A stretch of 60,000 bases of DNA. Source: Membranipora membranacea (Eukaryota > Bryozoa > Gymnolaemata > Cheilostomatida > Membraniporidae). Shown in pieces: positions 12,901 through 24,900 of this stretch (positions are counted from its first letter, which is position 1; the number at the start of each line of letters is the position of its first letter). Where the stretch lies: the NCBI GenBank assembly GCA_914767715.1, contig OU612068.1:12340001-12400000 (forward strand). Direction: 5' to 3'. The position numbers were made by a program, and so were the translations under genes. A model generated the notes under the pieces. The model did not search any database. It was not told the origin of the DNA and saw only the letters and a list, made by a program, of their open reading frames with translations.

Positions 12901-15900
12901 TCTTTTTTCTTATTTTTTATTAAAGCAATTTGTTTTTGGTTTACATTTAAAGAAATCTTGTGGACCATGTGTTTCGGTAAATTATGAAAGACTTGGAACT
13001 CAGCCCCAAGATACTAATGCGATGCTTTTCCGTATATTTTACAGGAATATTGGAAAGCGGTGTATGCAGACACTCAATACGAAGTGTCAAAAGCCATCGG
13101 GAAATATGTCATGATAATAATATTTGTACTCGGCACGGTGGGGAACGTACTGTGCTTCGCTGTGATGGTACAGCGCACCATGAGAGCTTCATCGACAGCG
13201 TTCTACATGGCATCACTAGCACTCGCTGACACAGCAGTGCTTCTAGTCGGATGCCTACGACGTTGGGTCGTAGAAGTATTTGAAGTGGATTTACTCAACG
13301 AAAGTCCAGCAGCATGCTACATAGTAAACTTTCTACAGTATTGGAGCTTCGATGTAGCCGTGTGGATTCTTGTTATAATGACTATGGACAGGGTACTCGT
13401 AGTGACATCACCATTAAAGGCTCAGGTCTACGCCACGAGGCGGAGAGCTGCTATTGCTTCGGTTATAGTCATCACAGCTTTCGCAGGAGTAAACCTACAC
13501 TTTTTTTTCACAACTACTTACACAAACAATGTCTGCACAGCCAAAAAAGAGCACCTTGACTTCTTCACAAATATTTGGTCGTGGATCGATGCGACAGTTT
13601 ACAGTTTCCTGCCATTTACATTGCTCTTAGTTATGAACATTATTATCATAGTATGTATGACTAAGGCAGACAGAAGGAAACGAAACATGACAAACCAGTT
13701 CAAGATGAAACGTAAGGAAGAGCAGAGAAACACGATCAACTCAAGAAAACTAACAATCATGCTTCTGAGCATCACATGCGCTTTTATCGTACTAACCGCT
13801 CCTTCCATGGTAATAAATATTTTAAGAGAAAAAGGTCAGCCTTATTTCAACCTTGAAAACCCAAAGGATATGGCAAGGTACATATTAACACGGCAGATAT
13901 CACGAATCTTGCTGTATTTGAATCATAGCGTCAACTTCTTTCTTTACTGTGTGACAGGAAGTAAATTCCGGAGGGAATTGTCGGCTATGCTACAATGTCT
14001 CTCAGCGCGAGATCGCCACCGGAAGAAGACTTTACGGACATCTATGGCTAGTATAGCCGATGCTAGTATGGTTAATCTTGGTTATTCTAGAGCTACGAGT
14101 GTCTCTGAATCATCACCTTAATATTTGCTGACGGCATCACCTTATTTTCCTTATAATCAAACTCTTATTTATGAGCTTATCGAAAAAGCAGAAACCTGTT
14201 CTAGATAGAGAATCTTTTACTTTTTTAATAAATATTTCATCACTTTTAACATTGAAAGCTGAATTAAAAAGAAAGTTCTTGCCTATTTGACAAGAATGGT
14301 GAAGTTTCAAGAGATCTGTTGATTTTTCATTATTGCTTTTATTACCTTTTGCTAGTCATATCTTCAACATGTGCGCTTATGGTAGCCTATATAAATTTTG
14401 CCAAGAACAAGACAGATCAGCTTACATCAAAGACCGTAATTTTTTTTTTTTTGTGTATAATCTCTCCAAAACACGAAACCCAGTGAATAAATTGTAAATA
14501 TTATCTCAGCTAATAATAAATTCTAGGTTATCATGTTATCGTTTTTCGCAATACAATTTGTCATTTTGTCGCATTAGCAGCTGCTTGCGTCAATCAATGA
14601 ACTTTCCAAGTTCAATGACCCAATAATACAGTCAACCACAACTAGAATAACTTTTCAGCAATTATGAATGTTAATCTTCTTCTCTCCACGTGGATCAGTA
14701 CAAATGAGCTCAATCATTTCCCTGGCCTGGACACAGCTCCGCATGACGTCACTGACTCACGGATTAATGGAAAGGTAATGACCTAAACATATAAATACTT
14801 ATTTTTATGTTTATAGGTAATGATAACACCCCATGGCCTTGATGAGTACTGTGTATACAAGCAGAAGTTTAGGTGTTTTGTACTTTATTTATACTTACAC
14901 TGGCAGGGTTTCTTTTCTGTTTTCCAAAGTTGATAAGTGCTTCTAGGAATGTCATGTACTCAGGAGAATTCTCGCCTAGCGCTTCCTTCACTTTGTCAAC
15001 ATACCAGCGTGAAAACAAGTCCTCGCGCTCTATTCTCTAGAGAAATACCGAGACAGCATACATTAGATATAAATAAAACTACAGCAGAAAGAGTGGTCAC
15101 ACTATTCTATCTGGTGAATTGTAAACCAACATTTTCTTCTATTTTCATATTCTGTTGGATCTTTACGCGAATAACAGCCTGTAAAGAATATTGGAAAACA
15201 AAGACATTCACTTTGTCATTACAATGCTGACAAAAAGATTTATCATTACGTAATACTTGGCTTAATGCCAAAGCACTTAGGGGAGGATGGGTAGGATGAG
15301 ATTATAACTAGCTTCTTAAGATAAGGGAGGTGTTCTTATATCTCAACATGCGTCAGAGATTCAAGGTCTGATTCATACAAGTGTGACAAGGGGTGTGCAG
15401 GCGTGTGTGAATGTGTGTATTCTAAGAAAAGTCAACTTTGTTAGAGGGGAGAAAATTTAAAACTGAATAACTTTTTTTAATGGGATTAATAAAATACCAC
15501 CATATACAAAATGCTTGTGGCAGAGCGAGACTGATGCTTGTGGCAGAGCGAGACTGATGCTTGTGGCAGAGCGAGACTGATGCTTGCTGAATTGAAGATT
15601 TAAGAAGGCAGACAAGGGGGAATAAGTAACTGAAAGCAATAATTACCATTGGATCAGTCTCCACTATATCTGAAGCTAGACAGGCGATATATCTGTGCTT
15701 CTTTGTACATTTAGCTCTGTAAATATCATTAAAAATGTATTCGCTAAATAAAACGCAAAATCTATGCCTTGTTGTTTAATCAAAAGTGAGAATTTCCCTA
15801 ATTGACCAACCCACATTGTATACATCGCTGCTGATCAAAAGAAGAACAATTCGTTATATCATTAATATTATATATGGCTATGGTTATATCAGGTATCATA

Positions 15901-18900
15901 AAATGTGTTAAAATTTCTCGAATCCACCATTTTAGAACAGTCATAAATAATTCCAGATTCAGAGCACTAGATTTGATAAGCTGATCGATTGAATGCATTA
16001 CATGGGTATGTAAGTGATGGTTAAGTGTCGTTATAAAGACTTGTTGAATCAATAAGCCAACAAATAGAGAATGGCACATCTGTCAATAGTCTTGATTGGC
16101 CTGATTGTTTAAATTGCCTAATGGATTTCACTGAGCTTATCTCATTAATAGCAAATGACTCACAAAATTTGCTCTTTAATTTTCTCAACAAGAAACAACA
16201 TGCCCCATGTCGAATTGTGTGCCTATATTATGTGCATGTTAATAGTTATTTATACCTTCGGTAAGATCATGATGCCTTTCCAATTCATTTAAATGCGCAA
16301 TATCCTGATTCAATTTTAGAAAGTGTCTAATCAGGGAGTTACAGTTTTCAAACTCCTTGGTCTAATCCTTCTAAAATTAATTATCATCAATCAGATGAGA
16401 CTGAGCGGTTTTTTTGTACTGAATTGTCAGCACCTCTGTTAATATTGGAAATCAAATATCATTAAACCGTAAGCAAGACTACACCTCTAAAATTGATATT
16501 ATCAAAAGGGATGGGCTTTTGATGATACCACGTATTGTGTTGAATAACAAACAACAACTTGGACATACATTTATTTGATCACTCTCATCTTTGCTTTGAA
16601 CTTCGATGATGCTTTGAAAAAAAGGTAAAATGATAGCAAGGAATCAGCTTTAACATTGTTTTTACTACAGCTGTTAGTATTATGTGGCTGTGCAACGTAG
16701 GCTGTCTGGATACCATATAGCATATACCATGTTATTGAAATCGGTACACAAGACAACCATATAGATTTTATTTTGATCTACTTGATAGTGTTAACTTTGG
16801 AAATAGAACTCAGCTGTTTACTGACATCTGACAAAAAATCTGAAGTTACTTCCTAGGTCGTCAATGTGTGGGACTTCTTATGACTAAAATTTTCTTTTAA
16901 TGAAGCTCACAGACGCTCCCCATTGAGTTAAGGTCAACACTGACAGTCAAAATCAACCCGATTAACTTACAGGATATGGATAACGTTTCGATTGCACAAT
17001 TTCTAACGATCAAACTCAATGAAATGAATGCTTATTGGTTTTACACATACTTGGTAGTGCTGGTGGCTTCGAGTAATGCAGCGAATGAGTCATCATCGCT
17101 ATCATTATCTACAGGAGATTTACATTTACTGCTCTTCCGCTGTCTCCTGGTTCCTCCACCTAATCAACAAAGGGATTTAGTACATGACATAATGTGACAC
17201 AGAGAATTGTAGTTTTTTATGAGCCACGAAACATCAAACTGTGCAACTAGAGAATAAAAGTTTAAATGTGGGAGTTGTCCTCTTAATTACGATGGGAACA
17301 CGACTGCGATCAATATTGCAGACAGAGGTCTACAAGTTTGGACACACATAGAGGTAGATGCACAGAAACAGATAAAGAGATTCATGCTGCCAAGAACAAC
17401 TGACTTCAACTAAATCTCTGATTTTTTAATTTTAGTAAAATAGGTAAAGTCTATATTGTCTATATATATAATCTTATTCTGATCTCAACCGGCAGCATAT
17501 ACCTAACTAACAGATATAGATATGTTCAAAATCATATCAGATGAACTATTATATGATACTTTGTCAAAGTAATATGACTATGAACCACATAAGATGTTTA
17601 CTCACTAGTTTTCAGATTTGTGGTGATGCTAGTCTGTGGTTTCTGAGGAGACTTGAGTGTTTTTAGCGGTGATTGATATTTAGTTTTCTGTGACGCTCTG
17701 TTAAGTGCTTTCTCACTTATAGCTTTGGCAGCTTTCTTTGTTGGAGATGGGAGGAAGACTGGAAACAAATGGAAATAATCATATGGAAGGTCCATGAATA
17801 TAGATGACAACACCTGGGTATGGAATTACTTGTTTGGAATAACAACAACAAAATTGTGAACTAATCGTAAGCTCTGAAAAATGCACATAGGTAGACAAAA
17901 GACTGGGGTAACATTTTTAGGACATTTTGTAGCACAGCACTTTTTAGAGGCTGTACTGCAGCAGGATGATTTAGCCTCGAATTTATGAAAGTGCAAAATT
18001 CAGAGAGCACAAATTCAAATAGCTTGATGATGCTGAGACCTCAATATTAGCATTACCTGTAGCGACAAATGATTTAGGAACTATAGCCTGAACTTTTGAT
18101 CTCAGCTCTTGTCTCCTAGGGCTGTTATTTCTCACCTTCCAGTTTGGATCAAGTGGCTGATATACTTTCTCTGAAATACAAAACAAGAATTATCATAATC
18201 ATTTATCTTTGTAAGCGAAATAAATCCGAGACATACACCTAAACATGTCAATATCTCAGGTTATCACATCAGACAAGCAACCTGATTATTGGCTCTACAA
18301 CACTCATGACTAGTAATAATACTGTATCCTACATAACTTCTGTTTTTATTAACCAATTAAGTCACAACTATTAAGTTCTCCCTTTTTAAATCTATGGTCA
18401 CAACATATTATGGCCGACAATCAAGATTAGTTGTCGCCAACACGGTCAACTGTGATAATTTTGTATCGTAAGATAATAAACGATGGCCACCTGGTGTCTT
18501 GTGAGGTGCAGCAGCTATTTTCGGGTGTTTTGGAGATTTAGCCTTGTGAGGAGATTTCACCAGAGCCACAATCTTCTTTGTGGGAGTAACTAGAACCACC
18601 CCCGTCTCCTGACCTACATTAGCTCTGTCATCTCCACTCGAGAACACTGCACTAAGATTGGAGAGGATCCCAAGTACTCCGGACACAGCTGGCTTACGGG
18701 TCAGCTCGGTGGGCAGCATCTCTGGTTTAGTTTCAGTTTCTTTTCCAGTTGTGTCTAACTCTGGTTGGTCTTTAGTTGCCGCTTTGTCTGTATCTTCAGC
18801 GAGCACAGTGACAACCTCATTAGGTTTGCATGGAGTACCACCTGCTGAGCTTGATTCAGGCTGCTTTGAAGTGTCAGCTACTTTGAGTGGGCTTGGTAGG

Positions 18901-21900
18901 ATAGTCAAATTTATGTTACTGGAAGGAGGAATAGCAATAGGAGCTGCTACTAAAGATAACGCCACCGCCTGTCCACAAAGGATAGTCTGCAAAAGTATAA
19001 ACACGACACATAAATTTGGCTATGGTAGAAAATATGCGCATATCATACTGATTACTGAGCCGTTTGTTAGTGGAGTTTGATTGGTGGCTTGTTGATAACT
19101 CACATATCTGACAGAGGATTGGGGCCCATGATTGAAAATATCAGAGGATGCAGCAAATGGATGATGAGATGGTTCAGATTTAAGTCGCCAATCAGAGGGT
19201 GCACTGAAGTTGTATACTTGATGTGTATCATTATTGCCCAAAAACATCAATTTTTATATCAATCTCTATGTTTAAATGTGGTTTGACCTGACCTGGTATG
19301 GTATCAAATGATTCTGATGATCTGAAAATGTTCAGTCTCATAACAAAAGCCACTGGTAAAGGAAACGGTTTTGTTTGCTCATCCTACTAAGTAAATTTAT
19401 GACTTACATTCAGCCAGCTAGGGTTAGCAGGTGTGATCAGTCTGGTCACAGGAGCAGCCATTTTGTTTCTTGCAAAGGCTCTTGCTGCAAATATTGCAGG
19501 AGGAACAATGCTTTGGTATTTGAAGAGCTACAAAAAACCGTAATAATCATTATGATAATGATAATGTTCAATAAAACTGTGATCGTCATTGTACACAGTA
19601 ATCTGTAGTTTCTACTCTCAATGGGACATGGCCCAATGAACGGTACAGGATTTTGACTGATAAAGCTAAGAACCTTACAATGGAGTACTTGAACACATGA
19701 ACAGGCACCTAATACACATTACAAACAATATCAAATGACGTTGCCAAGGTGGTATTGCATGAGATATATGTGCACAACATCAATCATTGTAGTGATGATA
19801 CAATCAATTGGCCTGTTAGCTGTTCACTGCCATGAGACTGGTATCACAGGAGTTGTGGATTCATTTCCCTTGGGTTGGGTTGAACAGACTCCAAAATCCT
19901 CGGGTTTACAGAGCACACACTAACAGTGAGTTTAATTCACCTTTGCATTTCCTCAAGAGGACGGTTCTTAAGAACTCCATGTCACACACAAACCTGCGTT
20001 TTCAGGTACTTACCCCTATTATAGATTTCTTCCTATTCTTCTGTTTACACTCGTTGCTCATTCTCTGACTGATGTTCTGTTTAGTGTGGTTTGGTAGTAG
20101 GTATTTTCTTATCAGCTGCGCCAAAGGCTTTCGGTTTTTCTGATCTCTATCAGATTTGAACTCTTCCATTCCCATACATATCAGACTTTAAAACAGAGAT
20201 ATGTGGATGGGTGTAAACACATGAAATTATTCAATCAAATAAAACAGTCTGTGGAAAATGGAACCACAAAGAAGTAAAGCAATGAAGCAGGGAAGGAATT
20301 TCATTCCTGATAGGTTTTTAAAAGAAAGCCAAGCCTCCATGTGAAAAATTACAGTTATGTTTTAGTGATAACTGTTTGGCATAAATTTTACAGGCACAAT
20401 GTGCGTGTCATATGTTGTATACACATAAATCTAATCAACCATAGCACGGGTGTGCAAAATAATGACCATATAATAGTTTATTGAGTTCAATATTTCGAGA
20501 CTTAGAGCTGATAGATCTTACATGTCCTCGGCAGGTTGCCATATTAGGCGGCCATGTTTACTATTCATAAACTGAGCTGAGGGCAGTAACTCTGGATACA
20601 TAAATACGGCAGACTCTGAGAGAGTTTTCTTCTCTTGGTCTGTGAGAGGATTGGCCAGTACCTTAGTCTGGTCCGAAACTGGTGTTGTCTGCCCTGCCTT
20701 AGTCTCCTGAAATCGGGTTAAAACGAATAACTATAAATATTACGATAGTTATCGATCATGCAGGTGTATTCTAAAATCATAATACCGTTGTACCAAAACA
20801 AGGAGTTAGAGTAGAATCAAACCAAGGGCATGATGAAACTAACTCATCGAATATCAAAACGTATCCTATCTTTGGCTGCTTATTGGTGACAAAAACTGAA
20901 TTTTTGGTATATATATATATACGTCTGATAAAATATAGTTTTGGTTGGTGTTTTATTGTGGTCAAGTGTATTCAGGTTCATTTAGTTAATTACTCGTTGT
21001 TCAGGTTTCCATCATGTCAATCTGGGCTGATGGAAATTACTCAAGGGGAGATAATTGTATGAATACAAGATTACCTGTGATTTGTACGTCTCTAGTAGTG
21101 TAAGGGCTGGCTCCAAATTGCACGGTGCAAAACTTGTCTGTTCTTTAGCTTGACTGGTAGTTGAAAAGGTCTTGAGCTCTCTCTGGAATAGGAAGTTAAA
21201 CTAGAAACGGTAACAATATCTGCAAGCAAATATGAAGTCATACAACCATATGGCAGCCATATTGGATATCGGGTCACGTGACATGAAAATTGATGATGTC
21301 ATAAGATTCGGTATATGTCATAACCCCCAAATCTCAAGTTTAAACTCAATCACATGATAAGAACTGTTAATCGGCAGCCACTTCCTGTTTATGACGGCCA
21401 TATTGGATATCGGGTCATGTGACATGAAAATTGATGATGTCATAAGATTCGGTATATGTCATAACACCCAAATCTCAAGTTTTAACTCAATCGCACGATT
21501 TGTTCTCAAGATATCATCAATAAAAACGTCAAAACCTCTTTCACTAATTAGCAAATATTACATAAAATTTCAAAAATTTAAATTGAAATTTTTCACCTAA
21601 ACATATGAAGCTATGTTGTCACCAAGTTTCATCAAATTTTGCCAGGTAGTTCTTGACTTATAAAAGGCTAAAAAAGTGTTGCAAGAAAAATAATAATAAA
21701 CTCAACTAAAACAAATTTAGTCAACTGAAAGTTGTATGACTAACTAGGTGACAATGTTTTAGTTAATTTGGTGAAATTCTGTCTGGAGCCATCATTAGAA
21801 GAAACACATTTTTCAAAATGTTCACTTGCAATTCAAATTCAGACTCAAAAACCCGCTGAAATACATGCATGTGGTATATTTATAACAGGCGACTGAAAGG

Positions 21901-24900
21901 AAAGAGCAATTCAATACAATTGCGCAGAAGTAAGAAGAATAGAAATCGAGGTTGAGGACTACAGGTCACATTGGCCAAACTAAACTGTACGTTTATGAAC
22001 TAGAGCCATACCAGAAACTGTCGAGATTGTTCAGCTAACTTTGGAGCGCTCTGCTGTCCTACTATAGCCTGCTGTGTTAGAATCTGAACATACTGAAATA
22101 AAATGTCAAATAAATAAATATTTGACAGCTACGTGTATCAAGATAAAGAATGAAGCGCATTAGGTTTCTTTATTAAAAAAATAAAGAAAGCAATGATTTA
22201 CTAAAGCAAGATATCACTTTCACATCACTCAAAATTATCGCTCACTTGGTCTTTCAATTAGACAAAATCGCTCCCAAATCGCTCACTCAGAATGTGGTTC
22301 CATCAAGTGATTGAGCGATCTGAAAAGGAGAGCCTAGCAGGTATCGCTCACTCACTGAGTGAGCGATCAGATTGCGATTTTGGCTGTTTTTTATTGAAAG
22401 ACCCCCCCCCCCCTTGATAGCCTATACCAGGAAACATAGGGCTAACTTACACACTCCATTTGACGGCTGAGCTGTGATCTCTCAAAGCTGCTCACTTCAG
22501 GCAAAAGTGACTTTTTAGTGGAAAGATCTCTAGCCATATCTTCTTGGCCTGCCTTTTTGTCTGGTGTTGAGGTCTTTTGACTTTTCTGCCTCGCCAGCAG
22601 CGCTGATACAGGTGTCAACTTGCTATAATAACATAATAAAAATATTCATAATGTAAAAAATATTCTTACCGGAATATGATTAGACATGCTTGAGAGTGAT
22701 AGGTGAAACGGGACAAAGCAAGGAATGAGATATCCCATACTCATCTGATAAAATAAATTTATGTATGCTATGTATGTAGGCCATAAATGGTGAAAAGGTA
22801 TAATAAAATATGGATGTGATAATGTCCCACTCCCAGGTGGCATTCACAGTGACAGGGAGGGAAATTGTCACTAGTGTTTCAGGTGCCCAAAAGATCTCGA
22901 GACGCAGTGACAAAATTTAAGATCACACTGGTGACAGCGACAGGCAGGTGTTACATACTTGATAGGTGCTGGTTTATTGAACCTCATAGGAGCGTCTTGA
23001 CTGTCATCATCCTGACTGTGATTCTCAGCTTCACGCAGCTCCTCCATTAATGAGTTAATCTCGTTCTCTACAATAACATGTTATGTGTCAGTGCACCATA
23101 TCAATGTCATTAACATTACCTCTAACCTCTAGCTTATTTCATTAAAATAAACCATATGATTTAAATTTTCAGATAGATGTGTTATTATGTTTTTAAAAAC
23201 TAATCAGGTATGGTATGAAATAGAAACGGTGATCTGTATACGCAGATTTGTAAATTGTGCTGGGTCGTCTTCACAGAGTGCTGGGTTTTGCAATCTGGTG
23301 ATCCTTAGACTTATTCAACCTTTTAATCATTAGCTCTCAAACTTCAAAGACTACACCCGTTTCAAGAGGAAGCACAATTTTAAAACGACTTGAGAGTGTC
23401 AACCTATATACACAAATGATTTGAAATTGGGTCTGTCTTCCTAAATATGGTCCTCTATATAGCATAACAAAATCTTACTGGTAACACGGACAGGTAGTAT
23501 ACTATCGTCTTCATCAGCCTCTGGTTCCGCCTCAGCGAGTACGTTATACTCTGGGTCAGCTTCTGGATCATCCTCATCATCTGTCGGTACATCAGCTGTA
23601 ATAATGTGTAATACAACAATATGAGTATAATACATCTTCCAATTATTTTCTATCAAATTTACTGCCGATTTTGTCAGTGAATTTTCAGAGATGAATGTAA
23701 AGTAAGAAAGATTGTAAATTTGATAAGAAAGTTTGTAAATTCGATGTTGCATCATAAGCTGGCTAGTGATTAAACAAGGTAGTAGATAAAATGTGAATTA
23801 TACACATAATGTTTTAATGCAAGTTATCACAGGTGGCTTGATAATTTATAGGAGAAAGGGTTATCCATTGTTGTAGGTTGTCCATTCTAAAATTGATCAA
23901 ATAATACTTGCGGTGAATTCAACAACTAGATAAGTAACTGTAGATGTATTTACTGTTTTTAAAAAGATTAGAGAGGAAGTCTTTCCACTCGGGATCTTCA
24001 TCTTCAAGGTCAGGGTCACCATACATATCCATGGTGATATCAGGTGGTACAAACTCCGCCTCTATACTGTGTATCGATGTGTGCTTCAAAGGCTGCTGTG
24101 AACGAGTTCGTCTAGCAATTGTGTCAGACTAAAACAGAGCAGAGAGAGGTTCAACACTGTATTGTCACAGTACAGTATAGGCAATTCTGTGGCAATTCTA
24201 AGGGAATTATGTATAGCTCAAAACAAATAATATGAGGCTGCAATCTCAGCATTGTCACCTGATTGGCAAATAATTTGCACAAACTTATCTTCAAAATCAG
24301 GGTATTTATTTTGAAGATCAGTTTGTTCCAATTATTTGCGTATTAGGTGACAATTCTTTTAGCTATATAGAATCCAATGAGCACACATTTGCCTACGTGG
24401 CAGCAGTAGTTTAAGGTGTGAGTCAGCTTGCCCGTCAGAAAATGAGTTCGAACAAACCCCAGTGACCCAAGACATCATGCTTACCAGGTCGAGCTGGTCA
24501 AGAGCATCAAAGAAGTTCTTCTCAGTTTCTTTAGAAGTCTGCACTGGTGGTGGAGGTCCCATACATGTTATTGTTTGTGGCTGAAACAAAAGTGTGAGAA
24601 ATCAGATATCTGCCACGCATCCCATAGGGATAACACTGATCAGTCATATTATAGTTGTATAATAAAAAAAGAGTAGCAGTTCAAAATTAAAACCTTCATA
24701 AAAGTCTTCCGTTTTGGAGTTATCACCTCTCGGAACCAATACCTCAGAGAGTACATAACTCCATTTTTCTTGAAAAGAATTGTCATTTTATTATATTAGG
24801 TATTTACAGTTGCTGTTACAGTTAATGTGACATACAATATCAAAGCAGAATGAGAGCAAATAAGCTTTATAACCAGATGAACAACGGAATACAATCTAGC

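Noticed and set aside
13314-13808. Open frames overlapping the GPCR in other frames (13314-13559 +, 13599-13808 -)
   Set aside because: They are shadows of the receptor coding sequence.
13060-14121. GPCR read as a single exon starting at 13060
   Set aside because: The first codon is GTG; the sequence reads back in frame to an acceptor at 13044 and joins an upstream ATG exon.
15500-15600. CRISPR-like array at the 23-bp repeats
   Set aside because: Copies are directly abutting without spacers, and the genome is animal.
15422-15664. Repetitive minus-strand frames containing CHKHQSRSATSISLALP
   Set aside because: They arise from the 23-bp tandem repeat, whose unit is not a multiple of three, so all frames look open.
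18658-19080. 140-codon plus-strand open frame
   Set aside because: It is the complement of the large GON4L exon 18986-18491, whose phases fit its neighbours on the minus strand.
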